In this document: positions 1-7,879 of the stretch, piece after piece
How positions within the stretch are numbered: the first letter of the stretch is position 1
How the letters are laid out: every line of letters starts with the position of its first letter
Assembly: GCA_905214895.1 (NCBI GenBank)
Contig: CAJMNP010000001.1
Location: 1-39,625, forward strand
Origin: an uncultured bacterium
Lineage (GTDB): Bacteria; Actinomycetota; Coriobacteriia; Coriobacteriales; Coriobacteriaceae
DNA length: 39,625 nt
Direction: 5' to 3'
Notes under the pieces: model-generated
What the model was told of the DNA's origin: nothing
Seen by the model: only the letters and a program-made list of their open reading frames with translations
Database searches by the model: none
Translations under genes and position numbers: made by a program

Positions 1-52
1 GCCTCGCAACGGTTTTGAGGACCGCGGAGCCCACCGGAGCCCATCCGTTCCC
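1..52 (-). tRNA. selC: tRNA-Sec (selC), 5' part, truncated by window start
   Basis: Read on the minus strand from 52, the sequence folds like the 5' half of a bacterial tRNA-Sec. It has an 8-nt acceptor strand GGGAACGG and an unusually long 6-bp D stem (GGGCTC pairing with GGGCTC through G-C and G-U pairs). The 4-nt D loop CGGT is the same as in E. coli selC, followed by an anticodon stem GCGGT/ACCGT. The anticodon TCA lies at 16-18, within loop CCTCAAA. The long variable arm starts as TGCGAGGC and runs off the window, so the 3' half and CCA cannot be checked. It lies downstream of selA and selB on the same strand, which fits a sel locus supplying Sec to the fdhF UGA codon further up. Confidence 0.85.
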
Positions 53-64
53 AAGTGCGCCGGT

Positions 65-95
65 ATTTTACCAAACCGAAACGGCCCCATCCCAA
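65..95 (-). promoter_or_regulatory. possible selC promoter
   Basis: On the minus strand a TAAAAT box (65-70) lies 12 nt before the selC 5' end. A weak TTGGGA (90-95) sits 19 bp upstream of it. The spacing is long and the -35 is poor, so this is only a candidate; selC may also be read through from selAB. Confidence 0.25.
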
Positions 96-110
96 AAAGA
101 CGAACAAGAA

Positions 111-175
111 GTTGCGGTGGAATAGTTCCTGTATTTGCTGCCAAAGCCTCCAAATAGGAACTATTTCACCGCAAC
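111..175. repeat. 65-bp palindromic repeat, copy 1
   Basis: This is an imperfect inverted repeat between selB and selC. The left arm starts GTTGCGGTGGAATAGTTCCT and the right arm ends AGGAACTATTTCACCGCAAC. One G-T position and a 2-nt bulge interrupt the stem, and an extra TATTTG/CAAATA stem lies inside. Two more copies with the same outer arms and exactly the same 65-nt length occur at 22579 and 23890. No T-run follows on either side, so a simple terminator is unlikely. Confidence 0.9.
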
Positions 176-201
176 TGAGGAGGCGGGAGCGGGTGACCGG
201 C

Positions 202-2169
202 CTAGCGCAGGGACCTCAGGCCGCCGGCTTCCTTGTCGAGCACCGTAAAGCGCACGGCATCCAGGTGTTCCAAGATGCTGATGGCGCGTTTGCGCGACAC
301 ACCAAGGGACTCGCGCAGGGCGCTCGTGGTAGCAGCGCCGCCGGCTGCCTCAATGGCGGCGGCGACGAGCTCGCGCGCATGGGCCTCGGCGGCAGCGGAC
401 AAGGCAACGTCGCGCTCGACCTTAACAATCGAGCGGTTAAGCGAAAGCTCGCGCAGGGCACGCGTCATGGTGTCGCGATCGAGTTGCAGTTGCTCGCCCA
501 CCTCGGGAAGCGCCGGTACATCCAGGCCGGCCTCATCAAGCAGCGCGACGATCCGCTCGCAAGCCTCTCGCACCATGCGTGCCGCCGCGGCGGCCGAATG
601 CGGATCGAATACCTCGGCGCCCTCGGCAGCGCACACGCCACGCGAGCAGCCCTCGGCAATCAGAGCCGCGGCAACGCCTTCATCAGCGGTAGGCCACGCA
701 GCATGGGCAACGGCGCCGGGCGTAAAACCCGTCTCCTTGGGAGACGCCGCATGCATGGCTGACAGGGTCGCCGCCAGTGCATCCATCGCGGCGTCGAGCA
801 CCACGGCGTCCGCCAAGAGGTCAGCATCACCCGCGTCAAGCTTGCGAACAGAGCCCTGCGACACCAACCCGCGCAGTGCGGCATCAACCTCGCCGACACC
901 AAGATCCAAAGCCTCGGCAACATCAACCGCCGTAACCGGCAGCGTCTGCAGCGCCAGCCAAGCGCCCACACCGCCCGCGATATCGCCGGACTCGAGCGCC
1001 GCATACAGCGCACGCTCCCCTTCAGCAAGCTCGCGCGAGCGACGGCAGCGCGAAAGCAGCACGCGCCCGCCGCCAACAAGCATCACGGGCGAATAGGACA
1101 GCACCACGGCATGGTCCCCGGCACGTAGCGGCAGCGAGTTTTCCAAGCGAACCTGAACGATACGGGTCTCGCCCACCGCCATGGGGGCCTCGCCCTCCAT
1201 GAACATGATGCGACCGACTACCTCGGCCGTACCCGCCATCACGTGCACACGCGCACCCGACTCGAGCACACGCGGCTTGGCTCCCTCGCGACCCAAATAC
1301 GTAAACGTCATCATAAAGCGCATCGTCTGGCCAAAGCGGCCCGCCACGCCGAGCATCTCACCGCGATCGAGCGCGGCGACACCATCGCCCACCAAGTTGA
1401 GCGCCACACGCTGACCGGGCAGCGCCTGCTGCGTGTCGCCATGCACTTGGATCCCGCGCACGCGACAGACCGTACGCGACGGCAAAGCCATCAGCTCGTC
1501 GCCCACCGCAACAGGCGCATCGTGCAACGTTCCCGTCACCACGGTACCGGCGCCCTTGATCGTAAAGCAGCGGTCGATGGGCAGACGCGGTGCGGCATCG
1601 GTGAGCTCGGCACGGGCACGGCAGGCACCCCAGCAAGCGGCAACCTGCTCGTCGAGCGCAGCCAGCAGATCATCGATTCCCGCGCCGGTCTTGGACGACA
1701 CAGGCACCATCGGCGCGTCGGCAAACACGGTATCCGAAAGAAAATCGTCCACGTCGAGCTCGGCCAGCTCAATCATTTCGCTATCGGCCAGGTCACACAT
1801 CGTCAGCGCGACCACCATATGCGTGACGCCCAGCAGCTCCAGCACATGCACGTGCTCGCGCGTCTGCGGCATTACACCCTCAACGGCAGAGACCACCAGC
1901 ACGGCAACGTCGATGCCCGTCGCACCCTGCACCATGGCGCGCAGGTAGTGTGCATGGCCAGGCACGTCGACCAGGCCCACGATCTTGCCACTCGGCAGCG
2001 CCAGCTCGCCAAAGCCAAGCTCAACCGTCATGCCGCGACGACGCTCAACTTCCAGGCGGTCGGGGTTTTTGCCCGTCAGCGCCTCGATGAGCGCCGACTT
2101 ACCGTGGTCAACGTGGCCCGCCGTGCCAACGATAACGGGACACTCCACCAGCGCCTGAACCTCACTCAT
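202..2169 (-). CDS. selB: selenocysteine-specific elongation factor SelB
   Basis: SelB is the GTPase that carries Sec-tRNA(Sec) to in-frame UGA codons marked by a SECIS hairpin. The 655-residue product has a P-loop GHVDHGKS at 18-25, the switch region RRGMTVELGF near 44-53 and DVPGH at 68-72. EF-Tu-like beta domains follow, then a long C-terminal part expected to hold the winged-helix SECIS-binding domains. Length is slightly above that of E. coli SelB (614). The usual NKxD/TKxD guanine-specificity motif appears as TMCD (123-126), with Met in place of Lys. The start codon overlaps the selA stop by 4 nt (ATGA), so the two are translationally coupled. The stop is followed by a palindromic repeat and selC. 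Confidence 0.95.
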   Translation of the reverse strand: MSEVQALVECPVIVGTAGHVDHGKSALIEALTGKNPDRLEVERRRGMTVELGFGELALPSGKIVGLVDVPGHAHYLRAMVQGATGIDVAVLVVSAVEGVMPQTREHVHVLELLGVTHMVVALTMCDLADSEMIELAELDVDDFLSDTVFADAPMVPVSSKTGAGIDDLLAALDEQVAACWGACRARAELTDAAPRLPIDRCFTIKGAGTVVTGTLHDAPVAVGDELMALPSRTVCRVRGIQVHGDTQQALPGQRVALNLVGDGVAALDRGEMLGVAGRFGQTMRFMMTFTYLGREGAKPRVLESGARVHVMAGTAEVVGRIMFMEGEAPMAVGETRIVQVRLENSLPLRAGDHAVVLSYSPVMLVGGGRVLLSRCRRSRELAEGERALYAALESGDIAGGVGAWLALQTLPVTAVDVAEALDLGVGEVDAALRGLVSQGSVRKLDAGDADLLADAVVLDAAMDALAATLSAMHAASPKETGFTPGAVAHAAWPTADEGVAAALIAEGCSRGVCAAEGAEVFDPHSAAAAARMVREACERIVALLDEAGLDVPALPEVGEQLQLDRDTMTRALRELSLNRSIVKVERDVALSAAAEAHARELVAAAIEAAGGAATTSALRESLGVSRKRAISILEHLDAVRFTVLDKEAGGLRSLR

Positions 2170-3623
2170 CGAGCAATCGCCTTCTTAACGCACGCGACGA
2201 GCGTCGACGCCGCCGTCTCGATATCGCGGTCGCCCACAAGCGTACGGACATCAAACAAAATGCGATCGTGCGAGGTCCGCGTGACGACCGGCGTGTCGAA
2301 GTCCTGGACAAGCGAGCGCTTGAGCGCATCGACCGTCAGGCGCGCGTCAACAAGACGCACGGCAACGCACATCGTGGGCAGCTCCACGGTAGGCAGCGAG
2401 CCGCCGCCGGGGGTCGACGATTCCTCGACGATCTCCACCTGAACGGCGCACGGGCAACCGGCCTTATCGAGCCCGGCGACCATACGATCGCGCAGCTTGC
2501 GGGCACGTCGTTCCAAATGGGCCTGCGGCAGCGTGAGCATGCTGAGCACCGGAATATCGCGATGGGCAACATCCGCCCCGTCCATGTAGATGCGCAGTGT
2601 GGCCTCGAGCGCCGTAAGCGCCAACTTGCCCGGGCGCAGGGCGCGCATAAGCGGATGCGACCCACAGGCCTGGACCAGATCGCGACGGCCCATGATAATG
2701 CCCGCCTGTGCGGCACCGAGCAGCTTATCGCCCGAGCACGACACCAGATCGAGCCCTGCCGAAACCGAAGCCGGCGTGGTTTCTTCACCGCCGCGCACCA
2801 AGATGTCGTCGGGCAACAGCGCGCCCGAGCCCTGGTCCTCGTAGAACAGCAGGCCATGCTTGTGGGCCAGAGCGGCAAGCTCCCTTGAGCTCACCTCCTC
2901 GTGAAAACCCTCGATGCGATAGTTGGAAGGATGGACCTTAAGGATCATCGCCGTATCGGGCGTGATGGCGCGCTCGTAGTCGCCCAAATGCGTGCGGTTG
3001 GTGGCGCCGACCTCGACGAGTTTGGCGCCCGAAGCCGCCATGACATCGGGGATGCGGAAGCTGCCGCCGATCTCGACAAGCTCGCCGCGGCTGACGATGA
3101 CCTCCTTGCCTGCGGCATGGGTCGCCAGCACCAGCAGCACCGCGGCGGCGTTGTTGTTGACCACGAGCGCGTCCTCGGCACCGGTAAGTGAGCGGATGAG
3201 CTGCGCGGCGTGCTCCTTGCGCGACCCACGAGAGCAGGTGTCCACACTGTACTCGAGCGTGCTGTAGCCGCGCGCGACGTCGGCCACGGCCTTAGCGGCC
3301 GACTCCGCGAGCGGGGCTCGACCCAGATTGGTATGGATAACAACACCCGTGGCGTTGACGGCGGGACGCAAGCTCGGCAGCGCGGAGCGATGCGCACGCC
3401 ACTCGATGGCCGAGGCCAGCTCGCGCTTGGAACGCGGGGCGGCGCCGGCACGAATCGCGGCGCGCTCCTCATCGAGCTCGGCTGTGACGGCGGCATGCAC
3501 CACCGCGTCGCAGGTCTCCCCCGCCGCCTTCACAACCGGCCACTCTGCGAGCAGCTCGTTGACGGAAGGAATAGCGCGAAGGCGGGCGCGTACCTCATCG
3601 GACATGTTCTGGCTATCGCTCAT
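2166..3623 (-). CDS. selA: L-seryl-tRNA(Sec) selenium transferase SelA
   Basis: SelA is a PLP enzyme that converts Ser-tRNA(Sec) to Sec-tRNA(Sec) using selenophosphate. The 485-residue product has the family N-terminal helical region, the substrate-binding stretch NATGVVIHTNLGRAPL (90-105), and the PLP lysine K300 in SCSGDKLLGAAQAG. Length is close to E. coli SelA (463). The first ATG is preferred because GAAAGG lies 6 nt upstream; a second ATG at codon 7 has no comparable site. The gene overlaps selB by 4 nt. A 52-nt gap separates it from the oxidoreductase gene upstream, with no terminator seen, so the three may be co-transcribed. SelD is not in the window. Confidence 0.96.
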   Translation of the reverse strand: MSDSQNMSDEVRARLRAIPSVNELLAEWPVVKAAGETCDAVVHAAVTAELDEERAAIRAGAAPRSKRELASAIEWRAHRSALPSLRPAVNATGVVIHTNLGRAPLAESAAKAVADVARGYSTLEYSVDTCSRGSRKEHAAQLIRSLTGAEDALVVNNNAAAVLLVLATHAAGKEVIVSRGELVEIGGSFRIPDVMAASGAKLVEVGATNRTHLGDYERAITPDTAMILKVHPSNYRIEGFHEEVSSRELAALAHKHGLLFYEDQGSGALLPDDILVRGGEETTPASVSAGLDLVSCSGDKLLGAAQAGIIMGRRDLVQACGSHPLMRALRPGKLALTALEATLRIYMDGADVAHRDIPVLSMLTLPQAHLERRARKLRDRMVAGLDKAGCPCAVQVEIVEESSTPGGGSLPTVELPTMCVAVRLVDARLTVDALKRSLVQDFDTPVVTRTSHDRILFDVRTLVGDRDIETAASTLVACVKKAIAR

Positions 3624-3675
3624 GTGCGGCCTTTCAAAAGAAACGTGGATCAGTCGAATACATCAGCTGAGTCAA

Positions 3676-5793
3676 TTACTCGTCATTATCCCCGCGCGCG
3701 ACAATCTTTTCCACGCGAACGGCGTTTTCCTGGGTGAGCGCGGCACCCGTAATGGGATCCCAGCGCAGCGGCGTATGGTCGAGCGGGCCAACGCCGAGCG
3801 CTTGGGCGCCATCCGCGCCGGTGCCAAACGAACGCCCACCAGGAGCAGCCGACGTGAAGATGCACGCCGGATGCAGATAGGGCGTCGTCTCCACGCGCAC
3901 GCGATCGCGGCCCATGTCGCTCACAAGCTCGACGACCTCGCCGTCGGCGATGCCCATGCGAGCGGCGACATCGGCGTTCATCTGCACGGCATCCAGATCC
4001 GAGCCCGCCTCGGCGGCGCCGGCCGCCGCAAGCCTTCGCGAGGTATGCGACTCAAAGGGTCGATTGCCGCTAATGAGGCGAAACATCCCCGGGCCGGGCT
4101 CCACCATGGGAGCGATCCAGTTGGGTACACGACCCAGGCCGGCTCGTTCCCATACGTCGCTTGCCAACGCAATTTTGCCGCCATCCAGGGGAATCGCCGG
4201 CTCGCCCGTACGCGACGGCAACGCAACACCCGTGTCGGCCCAGCCGCGCTCCTTGAGCTCGTCCAGATCGATCCCAAAAGGCGCCACCTGGGCAGCCGCC
4301 AGATCGTCGGACGTAAACTGGAAGTACTCGCCCACACCACACGCCTGCGCCAGACCGGCAAAAATCTCCCGACCGGGACGCGTGTCGTCATGCTGCACGG
4401 GCAACACGGCATTGCGGTAGAACACACGCGCATCGTTGGCGCCCACGACTGTGCCCACACCGCGGTCGGCCTCCAGATACGTCACGTCGGGCAGCACGAA
4501 GTCAGAAGCACGCGCCGTCTCGGACCAACGAATATCAATCGTCACGAGCAAGTCGAGCCGCTGCAAAATACCCAACCAAGCCTGTGCATTGCCATAGCCC
4601 GCACCGGGGTTACTGGCATAGACGATGAGCCCACGCAAATCGCCGGCAAGAATCGACTGACCGATGGTCGTGCACAGGCCGCGCACCGGATCGACCAGTG
4701 GATAGCGCTCGGACCCCAGCTTGGGCCCGCGCGGCACCGGCGGCGTCGCAAAGCGTGCGGGATCGAGGTCGCCCAACACGAGCGGCGTGGGCGGATTGAG
4801 CGCGCCGCCCGCATGCCCGATGCAGCCCAGCAGCACATCGACCAAGCAGATAGCGCGCGCGGTCTGGGTGCTATTGGCATACGCGATACCGATGCCGCCA
4901 TGAAAGCCCGCATCCACCACCGCAGCAGGCGCGGCGGCAGCCAGATCGCGCGCCGTGGCGGTAATCTCTACGGCCGGCACGTCGCACATCGACTCAGCCC
5001 ATTCAGGCGTCCAAACAGCAGCCGCCTGCGCCAGCTCATCAAACCCCGTGGCATAGCGGTTCACGAACTCGTGGTCATACAAGTCCTCGGCAATGAGCAC
5101 ATGGGCAATGCCCAGCAGCAGCGCCAGATCGCATCCGGGACGCACGCGCAGCCAGCGGTCGGCAAGCGCGGCCGAGCCACTGCGCCGGGGGTCAACTACG
5201 ATGATCTTTGCCCCACGGCGACGGGCATCGTTGAGCGCATCAACGGCCCCCATCGTCGACGAATCGACGATGGAACGCCCCAGGTACATGATGCAGTCGG
5301 TATGCGCCAGGTCGGAGGCGGGACTATAGCCCAGGCTGTGCTCCCAACCGGTAAGTCGGCTTACCTCGCAGGCGCCATCGGCACCGTACACGTTGGGCGA
5401 GCCCAGTGCATGCATAAAGCGATACGCCCAGTAGCGGTCGAACGAAGGCACGCCGAGCGTCATGCCCAGCGCACGCGGACCATGCCCGTCGACAATCCCC
5501 CCAAGGCGCGCTGCAATCTGCGCGAACGCCTCATCCCACGAAATCGCATCGAACCCCGAGCCATCAGCTCGTCGACGCATGGGATGCAAAATCCGGTCGC
5601 GCTCGTCAAACGGCATTGCCAGGCGATGCCGACCGCGGGCGCACAGGGCACGCGCCGCGCACGGATGCCCCGGCACCGGCAACTCGGCCACCACGCGCCC
5701 ATCCTCAACATGGGCCGCAAAGGCGCAATCGGCATAGCATCCCCCGCATGTGGTCACCACGGCGCGACCGTCACGCTTCACAGCAGATGCCAT
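3676..5793 (-). CDS. molybdopterin-dependent oxidoreductase (DMSO reductase superfamily), orphan catalytic subunit
   Basis: This 705-residue protein has the layout of a Mo/W-bisPGD enzyme. An N-terminal [4Fe-4S] site uses C16, C19, C23 and C51 (CxxCxxxC plus C after 27 residues). The Mo-bisMGD domains follow, with a C-terminal molybdopterin-binding domain (SGNRPFESHTSRR). The probable Mo ligand is C142 in GADGACEVSR, so this is not a selenoprotein although it lies next to selAB. No Tat or Sec signal is seen, which suggests a cytoplasmic location. The start at 5793 is chosen because AAAGGGG lies just upstream; the longer frame adds 22 residues without a good site. No iron-sulfur or membrane partner is adjacent. 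Substrate is unknown: the sequence resembles thiosulfate/polysulfide reductase and formate dehydrogenase-like relatives, but I cannot choose between them. Confidence 0.85.
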   Translation of the reverse strand: MASAVKRDGRAVVTTCGGCYADCAFAAHVEDGRVVAELPVPGHPCAARALCARGRHRLAMPFDERDRILHPMRRRADGSGFDAISWDEAFAQIAARLGGIVDGHGPRALGMTLGVPSFDRYWAYRFMHALGSPNVYGADGACEVSRLTGWEHSLGYSPASDLAHTDCIMYLGRSIVDSSTMGAVDALNDARRRGAKIIVVDPRRSGSAALADRWLRVRPGCDLALLLGIAHVLIAEDLYDHEFVNRYATGFDELAQAAAVWTPEWAESMCDVPAVEITATARDLAAAAPAAVVDAGFHGGIGIAYANSTQTARAICLVDVLLGCIGHAGGALNPPTPLVLGDLDPARFATPPVPRGPKLGSERYPLVDPVRGLCTTIGQSILAGDLRGLIVYASNPGAGYGNAQAWLGILQRLDLLVTIDIRWSETARASDFVLPDVTYLEADRGVGTVVGANDARVFYRNAVLPVQHDDTRPGREIFAGLAQACGVGEYFQFTSDDLAAAQVAPFGIDLDELKERGWADTGVALPSRTGEPAIPLDGGKIALASDVWERAGLGRVPNWIAPMVEPGPGMFRLISGNRPFESHTSRRLAAAGAAEAGSDLDAVQMNADVAARMGIADGEVVELVSDMGRDRVRVETTPYLHPACIFTSAAPGGRSFGTGADGAQALGVGPLDHTPLRWDPITGAALTQENAVRVEKIVARGDNDE

Positions 5794-5857
5794 CTCGATT
5801 ACCCCTTTCATCAGCCAAACACAACAGGCCAAAAGCCCGGCAACGAGCCCCAGACCC

Positions 5858-5893
5858 AAAAAGCCTCCCGCACGGCAACGCCCCGCGGGAGGC
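5858..5893 (-). terminator. rho-independent terminator after the foc gene
   Basis: On the minus strand GCCTCCCGC and GCGGGAGGC form a 9-bp GC-rich stem around a 13-nt loop, followed directly by TTTTT (5858-5862). It lies 22 nt past the formate channel stop and closes the hyf operon. The oxidoreductase-selAB genes are therefore probably a separate unit. Confidence 0.85.
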
Positions 5894-5915
5894 CCAACGT
5901 CAAACAGACGGTACC

Positions 5916-6755
5916 TTACGCCTCGGACTTCTTGGCGTAGATAAACCAGTAGCCGAGCGCGATCAGGACCGCGCCGCCCACGATGTTACCCAGCGTGGCG
6001 GCGGACAAGTTAAACGCAATGCCCGCAGCGTTGAGCGCGTCGACGCCGGCGACGTCGGCACCATAACCGCATGCATGCATCACGGCACCCATGGGCAAAA
6101 AGTACATGTTGGCAACGCAGTGCTCAAAACCGCAGGCCACAAAGGCGGCGATGGGCAGCAGAATGCCCACAACCTTATCGACCACGGTCTTGCCGGCGGT
6201 ACCGATCCACACGGCAAGGCAAACAAAGATGTTGCACAGGATGCCGCGGAAGAAGATCGTCACCCAGTCGATCGTCACCTTGCCGGCGGCGACGCTCACC
6301 ATGGAATTGGCGACCGCCTCGCCGTTGAGCTTGTAAATGCCGGCCATGTACACCAAAAAGACGATGAACAGGGCACCGACAAAGTTACCGACCCATACGA
6401 CTACCCAAGCCTTGAGCATCTGAGCCAGGGTGATCTTTTTACTCTTGAGCGCGCAGACCATAAGCGAATTGCCGGTAAACAGCTCGGCGCCGCACACCAG
6501 CACCAGCACCAGGCCCAGGCAAAAGCACAGACCGCCCACGACGCGCTGGGCGCCCCAGCCCAGCGTGCTGTCGCTCAAAAACACCGTAAAGAACAGGCCG
6601 CCGAAGGCGATAAACGCGCCGGCGAACATTGCCAACAGAAAGGCCTTAGCGACCGGCAGGTTAGCCTTGGTCACGCCGGCGGTCTCGGTCTTGGCCTCGA
6701 TCGCGGCGGGCGCCAGGCAATCGGGAGCGGGGTACTCCACCTTGGAATCTGCCAT
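5916..6755 (-). CDS. formate/nitrite transporter family channel (FocA/FocB-like)
   Basis: This 279-residue membrane protein belongs to the FNT family of pentameric formate channels. It has about six hydrophobic segments. The conserved AELFTGN (90-96) is present, and FEHCVANMYFLP (210-221) carries the pore histidine H212, equivalent to H209 of E. coli FocA. The start at 6755 is preferred over an upstream ATG because AGGAAAG lies before it. It is the last gene of the hydrogenase operon, 39 nt after the endopeptidase gene and before a strong terminator. This position mirrors focB at the end of the E. coli hyf operon. Expected role: moving formate across the membrane to supply formate hydrogenlyase. 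Confidence 0.93.
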   Translation of the reverse strand: MADSKVEYPAPDCLAPAAIEAKTETAGVTKANLPVAKAFLLAMFAGAFIAFGGLFFTVFLSDSTLGWGAQRVVGGLCFCLGLVLVLVCGAELFTGNSLMVCALKSKKITLAQMLKAWVVVWVGNFVGALFIVFLVYMAGIYKLNGEAVANSMVSVAAGKVTIDWVTIFFRGILCNIFVCLAVWIGTAGKTVVDKVVGILLPIAAFVACGFEHCVANMYFLPMGAVMHACGYGADVAGVDALNAAGIAFNLSAATLGNIVGGAVLIALGYWFIYAKKSEA

Positions 6756-6794
6756 GTCAATCACTTCTTTCCTAATCAGCAGGGACAAGCGCTC

Positions 6795-7298
6795 CTATTG
6801 CTCTTGCCCCAAGCGGACAAAGTGGGAAAAGTCGTTGGCGGCCACGGCGTCGTACACGGCGTCGACGGCGTCAAAGACCTCCGGGGACATAGGGTTGTAA
6901 AACTCCGTATCGCCCGGCTGAATCCCTATGAAGACGATATCTTCGCACGATTGCTCGATTTCCTCGATCAGAATCGACAAAGGAAGCGAATGCGTGGTGA
7001 ACATCGACTTGCGGGCCACGTCACGTTTGTCGAGCAAGCGGATGGCGCCGACGGGCAGCGCCATGTCGGCGGCATCGACCAAAACCAGACGCGGCGGACG
7101 CTCGCGCTTGACCTCGATGATGTCATCCTCGGGCGTCTGACCGCCATCGATGGTGTACCAGCCGGCGATGGGTGCGTCCTCCATCTTTTTGGAGAGCACG
7201 GGGCCGGCGGCATCGTCGGCACGCAGCACGCTTCCCGCCGTGAGCACGATACCCGCAAACGGGGCGCCGTTCACACGTCCATCCACAACGCGACCCAT
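6795..7298 (-). CDS. hycI: hydrogenase maturation endopeptidase, HycI type
   Basis: HycI-family peptidases cut the C-terminal tail from the hydrogenase large subunit once nickel is in place. The 167-residue protein has the expected features: VLTAGSVLRADDAAGP (18-33, with D28/D29 at the Ni-sensing position), the second acidic site LVLVDAADM, and the THSLPLS histidine. The usual GN before the first Asp reads GS. Its start overlaps the upstream stop by one base (TAATG). The target is most likely HyfG, whose 44-residue tail after DPCYSCTDR fits this enzyme. In E. coli hyf this place is taken by the regulator hyfR. Confidence 0.88.
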   Translation of the reverse strand: MGRVVDGRVNGAPFAGIVLTAGSVLRADDAAGPVLSKKMEDAPIAGWYTIDGGQTPEDDIIEVKRERPPRLVLVDAADMALPVGAIRLLDKRDVARKSMFTTHSLPLSILIEEIEQSCEDIVFIGIQPGDTEFYNPMSPEVFDAVDAVYDAVAANDFSHFVRLGQEQ

Positions 7299-7879
7299 TA
7301 CTGCAACCTTCCCGTCAGATACACGCCCGACACATCGCGCACGCGCTCAACCAGATCGCGAAACTTCATCAGAAACGCGACCTGCTGGGCATGCAGGCCA
7401 AAGTCGTCGTCGAACACCGAGATGCCAGCCTTGGCCGACCCGCGAAAACCGCGCTCGTCGAGCAGCGCATCGCAGGCCTCGAGCAGCGACGGCACCGCCG
7501 CCTTGTCGAGCTGGCACTCGCCAAAGGAGCGGATGGCTTCAAACTTGGTCTTGGCCTCCCCCTCCGGCAGCGCGTCGACAAGCGAATAGAACACGCTCAC
7601 CGGCACCGACAGGCGCGGCTCAAAGCAGTCGAGCACGCCGGTGTGGTGGCCCACGGCGAGCGTGTAGTACAGCACGTCGCAGGCCTCCTGGGGAACGTCT
7701 TCCTCGGTCTCCACAAACTTGCGCGTGAGCTCGTAAAAGACCACCTGGTCGGGCGCATGTCCCAGACAGGGGTCGGCGACGCCCTCGGCGGCCTCGTCGC
7801 TTGCGCGCGAGGCATCGCCAAAGGAGCCGCCGAGCATGCCGGGGCCCGCAAAGTAACCAGAGCGGTCCGTGAGCTCCAT
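7298..7879 (-). CDS. hyfJ: formate hydrogenlyase maturation protein HycH/HyfJ
   Basis: This 193-residue soluble protein resembles the HycH family, which helps mature or assemble the FHL large subunit; the exact role is unclear. Family-like stretches are VVFYELTRKFVETEEDVPQ (46-64) and VLYYTLAVGHHTGVLDCF (69-86). It is longer than E. coli HycH (136) at both ends. Its ATG comes directly after the hyfI stop, and its stop overlaps the hycI start by one base, so it is tightly coupled. Recognition rests on these motifs and on the position between hyfI and hycI. Confidence 0.85.
   Translation of the reverse strand: MELTDRSGYFAGPGMLGGSFGDASRASDEAAEGVADPCLGHAPDQVVFYELTRKFVETEEDVPQEACDVLYYTLAVGHHTGVLDCFEPRLSVPVSVFYSLVDALPEGEAKTKFEAIRSFGECQLDKAAVPSLLEACDALLDERGFRGSAKAGISVFDDDFGLHAQQVAFLMKFRDLVERVRDVSGVYLTGRLQ

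Noticed and set aside
111..175. Palindrome read as the selB terminator
   Set aside because: No T-run follows on either strand, and the same sequence recurs in unrelated contexts.
5793..5859. Longer N-terminus of the Mo oxidoreductase (22 extra residues, hydrophobic, like a signal or anchor)
   Set aside because: It overlaps the terminator-side intergenic region, lacks a ribosome site, has no twin-arginine motif, and AAAGGGG precedes the later ATG.
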